A stretch of DNA of 37,566 nt from JAVDCA01 sp036491235 (GTDB lineage Bacteria > Pseudomonadota > Alphaproteobacteria > Rhizobiales > Xanthobacteraceae), in NCBI GenBank assembly GCA_036491235.1, contig DASXCK010000230.1:1-37566 (forward strand), in the 5' to 3' direction. Below the pieces are notes generated by a model. The model saw only the letters and a list, made by a program, of their open reading frames with translations. It searched no databases and had not been told where the DNA came from. Shown in pieces: positions 16,136 to 24,134 of this stretch; the stretch's first letter is position 1, and each line of letters starts with the position of its first letter. The position numbers and the translations under genes are program-made.

Positions 16136-17350
16136 ATGTCCAAACGAATGATCGCGGCTCTGGCCGCGCTTGCTCCGCTTGTGATCGCGGCCGGCACCGC
16201 CGTCGCGCAGGAAGTCAAGGTCGGCATCGTGCTGCCCTACACGGGCGTCGGCGCCCAGTTTGGGCAGCAGATGGACCGCGGCATGGAAATGTACCTCAAG
16301 CTCCATGCCGAGGACGTGAAGCCCTACACGATCAAGATCATCAAGCGCGATGCCAAGAACCCGGGCGGGGCTGACGCCAAGATCGCGGTGCAGGAACTGT
16401 TGACGCAGGACAAGGTCGCGGCCCTCGCGGGCTGGGTCTATTCGCCGAACGCGATCGCGTCGGCGCCGTTGATCAATGCGGGCCACAAGCTCGCCGTGAT
16501 CATGAACGCCGGCACAGCGTTCATCACCAACCTGTCGCCGACCTTCGTGCGCACCTCATTCACGATGTGGCATGCCGGCTACGCGATCGGCGTCGCGGCC
16601 GCCAAGCAGCTCCACGCCAAGACGGCGGTCGTGGTCTATTCCGACTTCCCGCCCGGCAAGGACAGCCTGGACGCGTTCCGCGCCGGATTCGAAGCGAACG
16701 GCGGCCGCGTGGTCGACGCGATCCCGGCGGGCGGCGCCGGGGCCGTGCCGGACTTCACGCCGTTCTTCCAGCGCGCCAAGGACAAGAAACCGGACGTGAT
16801 GTTCGTGTTCGTACCGGCCGGCGACCACGCGGTCGCGGTGGCGAAGACCTACGCGGCGCTCGGCATGAAGGCGGCCGGCACCAAGCTGATCGGCCCGGGC
16901 GACATCACCGAGGACGACAAGCTGCAGGCGATGGGCGATGCCGCGGTCGGCATCATCACGATGCACCACTACAATGCCGACCTCGACAACCCCGAGAACA
17001 AGCGCTTCGTCGCGGCATGGAAAGCCGCCTATGGCGCGGACGCGATCCCCGACTTCACGGCGGTCGGCGCCTATGACGGCATGGCCGCGATCGTGCACGC
17101 CGTGCAGGCGACCAAGGGCCAGATGGACGGGGACGCGGCGGTGAAATCGCTGCTGGGCTGGAAGTTCAACAGCCCGCAGGGCGAGATCATGATCGATCCC
17201 GAGACGCGCGACATCGTGATGAACGAGTACCTCTCCGAGGTCGTGAAGGGCGCCGACGGCAAGCTGCATATGAAGGTGATCGGCCAGATCGATCACGTAA
17301 AGGACAAGTGCAAGGAGCTGGCGATCGGTCCGTGCAAGCCGAAGAAGTGA
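16136..17350 (+). CDS. Branched-chain amino-acid-type ABC transporter substrate-binding protein (LivK-like)
   Basis: A 404-residue periplasmic binding protein (type 1 fold). A Sec signal peptide (MSKRMIAALAALAPLVIAAG) ends at AVAQ before EVKVGIVLPYTGVG. The family features GQQMDRGMEMYLK, LLTQDKVAALAGWVYS and the FTPFFQRAKDKKPDVMFVF hinge region are visible. Members bind branched-chain amino acids, amides, urea or aromatic acids; the ligand cannot be read here. ATG 16136 has GGGAGGG seven bases upstream. It is followed, after a repeat of hairpins, by two permease genes, so together they form an importer. No ATPase genes are in the window. Confidence 0.92.
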   Translation: MSKRMIAALAALAPLVIAAGTAVAQEVKVGIVLPYTGVGAQFGQQMDRGMEMYLKLHAEDVKPYTIKIIKRDAKNPGGADAKIAVQELLTQDKVAALAGWVYSPNAIASAPLINAGHKLAVIMNAGTAFITNLSPTFVRTSFTMWHAGYAIGVAAAKQLHAKTAVVVYSDFPPGKDSLDAFRAGFEANGGRVVDAIPAGGAGAVPDFTPFFQRAKDKKPDVMFVFVPAGDHAVAVAKTYAALGMKAAGTKLIGPGDITEDDKLQAMGDAAVGIITMHHYNADLDNPENKRFVAAWKAAYGADAIPDFTAVGAYDGMAAIVHAVQATKGQMDGDAAVKSLLGWKFNSPQGEIMIDPETRDIVMNEYLSEVVKGADGKLHMKVIGQIDHVKDKCKELAIGPCKPKK

Positions 17351-17370
17351 CGGACGCACGGCCTCTCGCC

Positions 17371-17486
17371 CCCTCTCCCCGCAGGGGAGAGCGTTGGGGT
17401 GAGGGGCTCCATGCATTTCAATTGAAACTCCGAGCGCCCCTCACCCGACGCGCTTCGCGCGTCGACCTCTCCCCAAAGGGGAGAGG
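17371..17486. repeat. Multi-hairpin intergenic repeat between binding protein and permease genes
   Basis: Four nested or adjacent inverted repeats: CTCTCCCC/GGGGAGAG (17373-17391), GGGTGAGGGGC/GCCCCTCACCC (17397-17407 with 17436-17446), CGACGCG/CGCGTCG (17446-17464) and CCTCTCCCC/GGGGAGAGG (17466-17486). The element resembles dispersed palindromic repeats of Hyphomicrobiales. It ends 16 bases before the GTG of the first permease, so the last stem may hide or replace its ribosome site. Confidence 0.85.
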
Positions 17487-17502
17487 TTAAGAAAGACCGC
17501 GC

Positions 17503-18378
17503 GTGATCAACGGCACCGACATCGCCAGCATGATCCTCGGCGGGCTCTCCGCCGGTACGGTGCTGTTCATCGTCTCGGTCGGCCTCTCGGTCACCATGGG
17601 GCTGATGGGCTTCGTCAACCTCGCGCACGGCGCGTTCGCGATGGTCGGCGGCTACGTCATCGTGCTGGCGATGAACCGCCTGCACGTCGACTTCGCCACC
17701 GCGCTCGCGCTCGGTTTCGCGGCGACGGCGGCGCTGAGCGTCGTGCTCGAGCGGGCGCTCTATCGCCGGCTCTACCGCGCCAACGAGCTCGACCAGGTGC
17801 TGTTCACCATCGGCCTGATCTTCATCTTCATCGCCACGACCACCCTCGTCGTCGGCCCGGACAGCCAGACGCTGCAGCTGCCGCCCGCGCTCGAAGGCCA
17901 GCTCAACCTCGGTTTCACGCAGTATCGCACCTACAGCGTCTTCCTCATCGCGGCCGGGCTGATGATCGTCTCCGGCATCTGGCTGGTGTTCGAGCGCACG
18001 CGGCTCGGCGCGCAGATCAGGGCGACCGTCGACAACCGCCGCATGGCGGAATCGCTCGGCATCAATGTCGGTGCGCTGTTCACCCTCACGTTCGCGTTCG
18101 GCAGCGGCATGGCGGCGCTGGGCGGCGGCCTCGGCGCCGAGTTCCTCGGCCTCGATCCGCAATATGCGCTCAAATACCTCGTCTACTTCCTCATCGCCGT
18201 GTCAGTCGGCGGGCTCGGCAGCGTCACGGGCGTCTACTGCGCCTCGCTTCTGATCGGTACCCTCGACTTCGTGCTCAAGCTCTACCTGCCCAAGGGCGGC
18301 ACCATGTTCATCTACGCGCTCACCATCCTGCTGCTGCTGTGGCGGCCGCAGGGCCTTTTCGGAAGGCGCGACGCGTGA
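17503..18378 (+). CDS. Branched-chain amino-acid-type ABC transporter permease (LivH-like)
   Basis: A 291-residue inner-membrane permease with about eight hydrophobic helices. The LivH features are present: the early GLSVTMGLMGFVNLAHGAF motif, LERALYRRLYR, RATVDNRRMAESLGINV (the cytoplasmic coupling loop) and GGLGSVTGVYCASLLIG near the C-terminus, ending WRPQGLFGR. The GTG at 17503 lacks a good Shine-Dalgarno sequence; GAAAG and the edge of the upstream repeat are the only candidates. Its stop overlaps the start of the next permease (GTGA). Confidence 0.93.
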   Translation: MINGTDIASMILGGLSAGTVLFIVSVGLSVTMGLMGFVNLAHGAFAMVGGYVIVLAMNRLHVDFATALALGFAATAALSVVLERALYRRLYRANELDQVLFTIGLIFIFIATTTLVVGPDSQTLQLPPALEGQLNLGFTQYRTYSVFLIAAGLMIVSGIWLVFERTRLGAQIRATVDNRRMAESLGINVGALFTLTFAFGSGMAALGGGLGAEFLGLDPQYALKYLVYFLIAVSVGGLGSVTGVYCASLLIGTLDFVLKLYLPKGGTMFIYALTILLLLWRPQGLFGRRDA

Positions 18379-19427
18379 GCGGCGCCGCTGCGTCGGCCAC
18401 GACACCGACGGCGGCTCCGGCCGCGGCACCGCTCGGTCATCCGGCGGCGGGCGCGCTCGCGCGCCGCCACCGCTGGCGCTGGTGGGAGGTGCTGCCGTGG
18501 ATCGCGGCGGGCGCGTTCTACTTCGCGTTCCCGGCCTACCTCGGCTTCGGTGCCGAGCTCCTGATCGCCATCCTGTTCGCGCTCTCGCTCGATCTCGCGC
18601 TCGGCTATGCGGGGATCATCACGCTCGGCCACGCCGCCTTCTTCGGCGCCGGCGCCTACACGGTCGGGCTTCTCGCCTTCCACGGCATCTGGACCGAGCC
18701 GATCACAAGTCTCGCGATCGCGGCGCTGGTCGCGGCCGTGGTCGGCTTCGCGTCCGGCATCGTGCTGCTGCGCACGCGCGGCCTCACGCTCCTGATGCTC
18801 ACGCTGTGCACGATGGCGCTGCTGCAAGAGGCCGCCAACATGGCGCACGACTATACGGGCGGGTTCGACGGCCTCCCGAGCCTGCCGATCGCACCGGTCC
18901 TCGGCCGCTTCGAGTTCAATCCGCTCTACGCCGACACGCAGTATCTCTTCAGCCTCGGCGTGCTCGCGGTGTGCTTTTTCGGCGTGCGCACCCTGGTCTA
19001 TTCCCCGTTCGGGCAGAGCCTCACGGGGATCCGCGAGAACCTCCTGCGCATGCACGCGGTCGGCGCGCCGGTGCAGCGCCGGCTCCTCGTCTGCTACGCG
19101 ATCTCGGCGGGGATCGCGGGCATCGCGGGGGGCCTGTGGGCGCAGACCAATGCCTACGTCAACCTGAGCGCATTCGATCTCGACCGCGCCGCGACCGTGC
19201 TGATCATCCTCATCCTGGGCGGCTACGGCCGGCTCTACGGCGCCTTCGTGGGGGCGCTGGCCTACATGCTGCTGTCGCACTTTCTCGCCGAGGTCTATCC
19301 GACCGCCTGGCAACTCGGCCTCGGCCTCATGCTGGTGACGATCGCGCTGTTTGCCCGCAACGGCATCCTCGGCATCGGCGAGGCGTTGTGGCGGCGGCTG
19401 CGCGGCACGCGGCGAAAGACGAAGTGA
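18375..19427 (+). CDS. Branched-chain amino-acid-type ABC transporter permease (LivM-like)
   Basis: A 350-residue second permease. After an Ala/Pro/Thr-rich N-terminus and an Arg-rich stretch come the LivM motif LDLALGYAGIITLGHAAFFG, the helix GIVLLRTRGLTLLMLTLC, the coupling loop SLTGIRENLLRMHAVGAP, and LILGGYGRLYGAFVGA. The GTG at 18375 overlaps the upstream stop and has GGAAGG upstream. In a standard Liv system two ATPase genes (livG, livF) would follow; here there is a 379-base gap and then an unrelated small gene, so the ATPases must come from elsewhere. Confidence 0.92.
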   Translation: MSGAAASATTPTAAPAAAPLGHPAAGALARRHRWRWWEVLPWIAAGAFYFAFPAYLGFGAELLIAILFALSLDLALGYAGIITLGHAAFFGAGAYTVGLLAFHGIWTEPITSLAIAALVAAVVGFASGIVLLRTRGLTLLMLTLCTMALLQEAANMAHDYTGGFDGLPSLPIAPVLGRFEFNPLYADTQYLFSLGVLAVCFFGVRTLVYSPFGQSLTGIRENLLRMHAVGAPVQRRLLVCYAISAGIAGIAGGLWAQTNAYVNLSAFDLDRAATVLIILILGGYGRLYGAFVGALAYMLLSHFLAEVYPTAWQLGLGLMLVTIALFARNGILGIGEALWRRLRGTRRKTK

Positions 19428-19806
19428 ATGCCGCCATTGCCGGGAAAGAAGCCCGTCTCCGTGCCGGAAAAGACGAACCCGGCCGGTGCCCGGTGGGCGC
19501 GCACTCGTCCCCATGAATAATGTCATTGGGAATGCGGCGCCAAGTGCTGCCGCACGCCGCGGCAATAGCCGCCACGGCCGCGAGACGCTTACATGCTTCG
19601 ATAGCGGCAACGGGTCGGACGGCGGACATGGCAATGACCCACGAACGGTCCCAGCCGACCGATGATCATTTGGTTCCGCGGGCCACACACGGACCGCGCC
19701 CGCCGCGGCTTGCGGGCGCAGGCCGGGCCGACCGCAGGGCGGAACACCTGTGGCGATCGGGCGTTAGGCACGCGCGGGTGGGACGAGAACGAGGCGACGG
19801 CATCAG
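19428..19806. other. Intergenic region without a supported gene
   Basis: This 379-base gap holds no frame I would accept. A 30-codon frame opens with an ATG right after the permease stop and ends at 19520, but it shows no family resemblance. There is no strong hairpin terminator that I can see. Confidence 0.5.
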
Positions 19807-20130
19807 ATGAATTCCCGCAAGCACCTGCAGCTCCCCTTGTTCAGCGAGAACGGGCGCTGGCTCATGCGCTTCCGCGGCAAGCGCGTCGAATTTCCCGACC
19901 GGCGCACGGCGTTGCGTGCCGCGATACTCGAGGCCTTCGAGCACAGCCGCAACGGCACGCCGACCCAGGTCGTGTGTATCGACGAGCACCTCTCGATCGA
20001 GATCGCATGGACCTACGGCGTCGATCCCGATCCGCCCGGCACCCCGTCGGCGCCGCCGCGGGAATCCCCGCATCGGCCGTTCGGCGCCATGCCGCGCCGG
20101 CCGCTTCGCCGCTCCGCCTCCGCGCACTGA
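19807..20130 (+). CDS. Small hypothetical protein (DUF2188-like N-terminus)
   Basis: A 107-residue protein. Residues 10-60 (SENGRWLMRFRGKRVEFPDRRTALRAA in outline, then AILEAFEHSRNGTPTQVV) have the pattern of short proteins in which a Trp, basic strand and an Ala-rich helix follow one another, as in DUF2188-type proteins. The last 35 residues are Pro/Arg-rich and probably disordered. No signal peptide or membrane helix. The ribosome site before ATG 19807 is weak. Function unknown. Confidence 0.5.
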   Translation: MNSRKHLQLPLFSENGRWLMRFRGKRVEFPDRRTALRAAILEAFEHSRNGTPTQVVCIDEHLSIEIAWTYGVDPDPPGTPSAPPRESPHRPFGAMPRRPLRRSASAH

Positions 20131-20279
20131 ACGACGGCGAGCCGGCTCCCTCCCCCGGCTCCCGTATATCCACGACCCGGCCCCTCGCCTGTTGATTGTG
20201 CCGCGCCGGACGCGGCATCATGATGGGGCGCGACCGGGGCCGCGCGTACCCGCGCCAGCAAGCGCACAGGGAGGGCACC

Positions 20280-20708
20280 ATGTCTCATTTCTTCATCCTG
20301 ATCAGCCGCATCCTCATGTCGTCCGTGTTCATCGTCTACGGCTGGACGAAGCTCACCAACGTCGACAGCATCCTCAACAATCCGGGCACCAAGCGCTTTA
20401 TGGAATTGGTGGCGCACGGCGCCGCGCCGCCGACCTGGCTCGGCTACCTGATCGGCGTGATCGAGTTTTTTGGCGGCATCGCGATCATCCTCGGCATCGG
20501 GACGCGTTGGGTCGCCAGCTTGTTCGTGATCTATCTCATCATCCTGACGTATCTCGGCCACCCGTTCTGGATGACCGGCACGCCGGGCGATAAAGCCAAT
20601 TTCTACAAGAACCTCGCGATCATCGGCGCGTTCCTGATGCTGGCGTTGAGCGGCGGCGGCGCAGCCTCGGTCGACGGCCGGATGTCGGCGCCGAAAGAGG
20701 AAATCTGA
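20280..20708 (+). CDS. DoxX-family membrane protein
   Basis: A 142-residue integral membrane protein with four helices. The DoxX pattern is clear: SRILMSSVFIVYGWTKL in helix one, GYLIGVIEFFGGIAIILGIG in helix two, then LFVIYLIILTYLGHPFW and FYKNLAIIGAFLMLALSG. DoxX proteins are linked to respiratory or redox functions, but the role of most is unknown. ATG 20280 has a strong GGGAGGG four to six bases upstream. Monocistronic as far as visible. Confidence 0.9.
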   Translation: MSHFFILISRILMSSVFIVYGWTKLTNVDSILNNPGTKRFMELVAHGAAPPTWLGYLIGVIEFFGGIAIILGIGTRWVASLFVIYLIILTYLGHPFWMTGTPGDKANFYKNLAIIGAFLMLALSGGGAASVDGRMSAPKEEI

Positions 20709-20789
20709 ACGCGACCGATCTTACGCGCGACGCGCAACCGATCGACGGCGGCGCGTCGCGCCTTCGGGCCCGGCGCACGTAGCGCGCGA

Positions 20790-21662
20790 TTACCCGAGGC
20801 CGAGCCCCATCTGATGCAACGCGACGCGGCCGAGCAGCCCGTCCGGCGCCGCCAGCGTGTTGATGATCTCGAAGTGGTTGAGGTCCTTGCCGTCGATCAG
20901 CTCGACCGGCTTGCCTTGGGCCTCGACCGCGGCGGCGAAGTCGCGCGCCTGCCGCCTGAACTCGTCGCTCTCGTGCTCGCCATGGGCGACCGCGACCGGG
21001 CTAGCGATGCGTCCGACGTGGCGGATTGGGCTCAGTGCCTCGACCTGTCGATCGTCGAGCTGCACATAGGTGTTGCGCGCGCTGCGCCGCACCGGCTCGA
21101 GGTCGTAGATGCCGCTGCAGCACACCGCGCCCTTCACGGTGTCGGCCGGAAGGTCGAATTCCGCCCGCCAGTCGGTCGTGACGGCAGCGGCGGCAAGGTG
21201 CGCGCCGGACGAATGGCCCGAGATGAAGATGCGCTCGCGATCGGCATCGAGCGCGGCGGCATTGCGATAGATCCACGCGATCGCCGATTTCACCTGCCCC
21301 ACCATCTGCTCCAAAGTGACATAGGGCAGCACGTCGAAATCGAGCGCCGCGAAGTGCGCGCCCGCGCGCACGAAATTCTCCGCCGCGAATACGCTGTCGC
21401 GCTTGCTCAGAGCGCGCCACGCGCCACCGTGGATGAAGACATGGATGGGCGCGTTCGCGCGTTGCCCACGAAAGATGTCGAGCGTCTCGGCGCGGCCATC
21501 GCCATAGGCGTAGGCCTGCGGCACGCCCAGCCGACCACGCACGGCCTCGCTATAGGTCGAATAGCCGTTGATCAACGCGACCGCATTGGCGGCCCAGGCG
21601 CGTTGATCGTACTGGCGGTCCAGCTCCGCCTGATCGTAATCGCGAAAGACCTTTGCGCGCAT
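20790..21662 (-). CDS. Alpha/beta hydrolase, kynurenine formamidase-like
   Basis: A 290-residue esterase of the HGGxW group. The oxyanion motif HGGAW is at residues 78-82, the nucleophile is Ser151 in GHSSGAH, and Asp233 (HGEHESDEF) and His263 (LNHFEI) complete the triad. The length and the start (DYDQAELDRQYDQRAW) match the arylformamidase-like enzymes that open N-formylkynurenine or act on small esters. No other kynurenine-pathway gene is nearby, so an esterase is equally possible. The ATG at 21662 lacks a clear ribosome site. Convergent with the DoxX gene. Confidence 0.85.
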   Translation of the reverse strand: MRAKVFRDYDQAELDRQYDQRAWAANAVALINGYSTYSEAVRGRLGVPQAYAYGDGRAETLDIFRGQRANAPIHVFIHGGAWRALSKRDSVFAAENFVRAGAHFAALDFDVLPYVTLEQMVGQVKSAIAWIYRNAAALDADRERIFISGHSSGAHLAAAAVTTDWRAEFDLPADTVKGAVCCSGIYDLEPVRRSARNTYVQLDDRQVEALSPIRHVGRIASPVAVAHGEHESDEFRRQARDFAAAVEAQGKPVELIDGKDLNHFEIINTLAAPDGLLGRVALHQMGLGLG

Positions 21663-21766
21663 CCGGCCGCAACCCCGCCACCCAGGAGGTGCGATCTAGC
21701 GCGGCGCCGTCCGGTCACGCAAGCGCGGCACTCCGGAGCCGCGCCGGAATAGGGGCGGATATAAGA

Positions 21767-21796
21767 AAGAGGGCCGGACGCTGGTCCGGCCCTCTT
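21767..21796 (-). terminator. Rho-independent terminator of pstS
   Basis: A perfect 13-bp stem (AAGAGGGCCGGAC / GTCCGGCCCTCTT) with a 4-base loop. Read on the minus strand the stem is followed by T-rich TTTCTTAT-like sequence, as expected for the end of the pstS transcript 60 bases downstream of its stop. Confidence 0.88.
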
Positions 21797-21856
21797 ATCG
21801 GTGGCGGGAGAGAGCCGCCGCGGCGCTTGGCGCCGCGGCGGTCCGTGTCCGCGGTG

Positions 21857-22888
21857 TCAGTTACCCGCCGTCTTCCAGGCGCCGGGCAGTTCCTGCGTCC
21901 AATGCGCCTCGATCAGCTTGATCACGTCGTCCGGAAGCGGAACGTAGTCGAGCGCCTTGGCCTGCGACTGGCCCTTGGTCAGCCCCCAATGGAGGAAGGC
22001 GAGCGCGAGGTGGTTCTGGTCGGCCGGGTTATCCTTGCGCAGCAGCATGTAGGTCGCGGCCGTGATCGGCCAGCTCTTGTCGCCGGGCTGGTCGGTGAGG
22101 ATCAGGTAGAAGTCCTTCACCTTGGTGAAGTCGGCATTGGCCGCCGCGGCCTGGAACGCATCCATTGTCGGAGCGACACGCTTGCCGGACTTGTTGACCA
22201 GGTCGGTGTAGATGAGCTTGTTCTCCATCACATAGGCGTACTCGACGTAGCCGATCGCGCCGTCGACCTGCTGAACATAAGACGCAACGCCCGGGTTGCC
22301 CTTGCCGCCGACGCCGTTCGGCCAGTTGACCGAGGTGCCCTCGCCGACCTTGGTCTTCCACTCGGGGCTGACCTTGGCGAGATAGTCGGTGAAGTTGAAG
22401 GTCGTGCCCGAGCCGTCGGAACGATGCACGGTCGTGATCGCCTGGTGCGGCAGCTTCACATTCGGGTTCAGCGCCTTGATCGCCGGATCATCCCACTGCT
22501 TGATCTCGCCGAGATAGATCTTGGCAAGGGTGGCGCCGTCGATCACCATTTCGCCTGCCTTGACGCCCGCGAGATGCACGACCGGGGTGATCGAGATGAT
22601 CACCTGGGGAAACTGCACGAGGCCGTTCTTGGCAACGTCTTCCGGCTTCAACGGCATGTCGGTGTTGGCGAACAGAACGGTCTTGGCTTCGATCTGCTTG
22701 ATGCCGCCGCCAGAGCCGATCGCCTGGTAATTGACGGTGTCGCCTTTGTCCTTCGCGTACTGGTCCGCCCATTTGGACAGGACCGGATAGATCGCGGTGC
22801 CGCCGGCACCGGTGAGGCTCGCGGCCTGGACGTTCGCGGCCAGAGAAACAGCCGCGGCGGCCACGGCCGCGACGAGATGGATTCGCAT
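21857..22888 (-). CDS. pstS: Phosphate ABC transporter substrate-binding protein
   Basis: A 343-residue periplasmic phosphate-binding protein. The Sec signal peptide MRIHLVAAVAAAAVSLAA ends after NVQA. Phosphate-site motifs are intact: LTGAGGTAIYP, YQAIGSGGGIKQI, and RSDGSGTTFNFTDYL. The C-terminal WKTAGN ending is also usual. PstS delivers phosphate to the PstCAB importer. ATG 22888 has GGAGAT nine bases upstream and a Pho box about 84 bases upstream, so expression under phosphate starvation by PhoB is likely. pstC, pstA, pstB and phoU are not adjacent, which makes this an orphan or extra copy. Confidence 0.95.
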   Translation of the reverse strand: MRIHLVAAVAAAAVSLAANVQAASLTGAGGTAIYPVLSKWADQYAKDKGDTVNYQAIGSGGGIKQIEAKTVLFANTDMPLKPEDVAKNGLVQFPQVIISITPVVHLAGVKAGEMVIDGATLAKIYLGEIKQWDDPAIKALNPNVKLPHQAITTVHRSDGSGTTFNFTDYLAKVSPEWKTKVGEGTSVNWPNGVGGKGNPGVASYVQQVDGAIGYVEYAYVMENKLIYTDLVNKSGKRVAPTMDAFQAAAANADFTKVKDFYLILTDQPGDKSWPITAATYMLLRKDNPADQNHLALAFLHWGLTKGQSQAKALDYVPLPDDVIKLIEAHWTQELPGAWKTAGN

Positions 22889-23259
22889 GCGGTATCTCCG
22901 CTTATTCAATCGGTCCCTTCGGGCGTCGCCCTCTCCTTGGACCGACCGCAGCGCCACCAAACGGGTGATTTATTACAGCGGCATGACAGTTGTGCGCCGC
23001 ATTGATTACCGCCGCGCATCGCGGTTAAGAACGAACATCTGCTTCTGCGCTGCAGCACGACCATTTCTGCTGCCTAATCATCGACTTCGGCGAGGAACCC
23101 CGACAAATTATGACGGCGGCGTTTGGGCGCGGCCAGCGCCCGGCCGCCGATGAAAAAGTTGGGGATCGGCTATTCGCGGCGGGACGCACGCAGCGTCGGC
23201 AAAACGCAAGAGTTCCACCCCGGATTCGCCGGGCCGCACGGGTCGGGTCGAGCGACCGC
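22889..23259. other. Intergenic region carrying the pstS promoter
   Basis: A 371-base gap between the 43-residue membrane protein gene and pstS. Apart from the Pho box I see no supported gene, hairpin or other site in it. Confidence 0.5.
22972..22989 (-). promoter_or_regulatory. Pho box (PhoB binding site) upstream of pstS
   Basis: On the minus strand the sequence is CTGTCAT-GCCG-CTGTAAT: two 7-base direct repeats with a 4-base spacer, the arrangement of PhoB sites (consensus CTGTCAT-N4-CTGTCAT). One base differs in the second half. It lies 84-101 bases upstream of the pstS ATG. I cannot place the -10 element with confidence. Confidence 0.85.
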
Positions 23260-23391
23260 TCAATGCTGAAAAAGCGGCGTGATAAGCGTGGCGAGCGCGG
23301 TAACGATCATGCTGAGGATGATCGCATAAGCGCAGGTTGCGCCGACGAACTCCATCATGCCGACAATTGGTCCACCGTGACGCACGTGCAT
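23260..23391 (-). CDS. Small single-span membrane protein (43 residues)
   Basis: A 43-residue frame starting MHVRHGGPIVGMMEFVG, followed by a hydrophobic stretch of about 25 residues (ATCAYAIILSMIVTALATL) and the end ITPLFQH. The ATG at 23391 has a strong GGAGGTGG site five to eight bases upstream, which supports translation. No family is recognised. It is upstream of the pstS promoter on the same strand but 370 bases away, so a shared transcript is unlikely. Confidence 0.5.
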   Translation of the reverse strand: MHVRHGGPIVGMMEFVGATCAYAIILSMIVTALATLITPLFQH

Positions 23392-23532
23392 CGTCGCCAC
23401 CTCCGCCCGAGACAACCGGAATCTATCAGAGGCGTTCCGCGCGGTCCCGTTAAATGGGCGTAAAGGACCGCGCGGGCGGCATGACCATGAGGATGCATAG
23501 CCGCGACGGTGCGCGGCCACCAAGCGAAAGGC

Positions 23533-24066
23533 CTACTCGGCGGCCTTCAGGTGCTGGTCACGCCGCTTGTAGAGATCGTCGTCGGCATAACCCATGGTCT
23601 CGGGCCGACCGCGGCCGAGCATGACCTGGAAATAGACAGGCCCGAGGCTGTCGTTCTGATAGCCGTGGATCACGCCCGCCGGGCACGAGAGGCATTCCCA
23701 CGGCCCAAGGCGCGTCGTGAGGCGCTTGCCGCTCTCGTCCTCGACGAACACGTCGAGGAAGCCCTGCAGCACGAAGAAGCACTCTTCGACCTCATGGGTG
23801 TGCGCGGCGTTGCCCTGGCCGGGCTCGACATACATGATCGAGAGCGTGAAGTTGCCGGCCGGGATGACGCTCGGATCGCCATGCTTGCCGGAGCCGCCGG
23901 CGCCGATGAAGCGGTGCTGGGCGCGCTTGTAGCCCTCGACCTTCGCGTCCTCGAACGCGGCCCAATCCGGCTTCTTCTCGCGGAAGCGGCCGACGTATCG
24001 CTCCATGATCTTCTCGACCGGAACGTCGACGAGCTCGGGCGGCCGCGGATGACGTGCAACGCTCAT
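23533..24066 (-). CDS. Cupin-domain protein
   Basis: A 177-residue single-domain cupin. The metal-binding residues are all present: His89, His91 and Glu95 in AHTHEVEECFFVLQG, and His134 in CPAGVIHGYQN. The N-terminal 60 residues are longer than in minimal cupins and include a GYKRAQHRFIGAGGSGKHGD segment. It could be a metal-dependent dioxygenase, isomerase or a ligand-binding protein. ATG 24066 has AGAGGAG five to seven bases upstream. One of the three TetR-type palindromes lies 50 bases upstream, so it has its own regulated promoter although it follows the molybdenum hydroxylase genes on the same strand. Confidence 0.88.
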   Translation of the reverse strand: MSVARHPRPPELVDVPVEKIMERYVGRFREKKPDWAAFEDAKVEGYKRAQHRFIGAGGSGKHGDPSVIPAGNFTLSIMYVEPGQGNAAHTHEVEECFFVLQGFLDVFVEDESGKRLTTRLGPWECLSCPAGVIHGYQNDSLGPVYFQVMLGRGRPETMGYADDDLYKRRDQHLKAAE

Positions 24067-24116
24067 GCGGACTCTCCTCTATCCGTTGTGAATATCGTGC
24101 CGCAAACTACGCGCGA

Positions 24117-24134
24117 ATTGACCATTTGGTCAAT
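24117..24134. promoter_or_regulatory. Putative TetR operator, copy 1 (upstream of the cupin gene)
   Basis: The 18-bp palindrome ATTGACCATTTGGTCAAT has two perfect 8-base arms around TT. It lies 50 bases upstream of the cupin ATG and touches the stop of the Mo subunit gene. It matches the sites at 27850 and 35140. Confidence 0.8.

Noticed and set aside
19428..19520. A 30-codon frame opening directly after the LivM-like stop
   Set aside because: It is rich in Pro and Arg, has no family resemblance and no separate evidence of translation.
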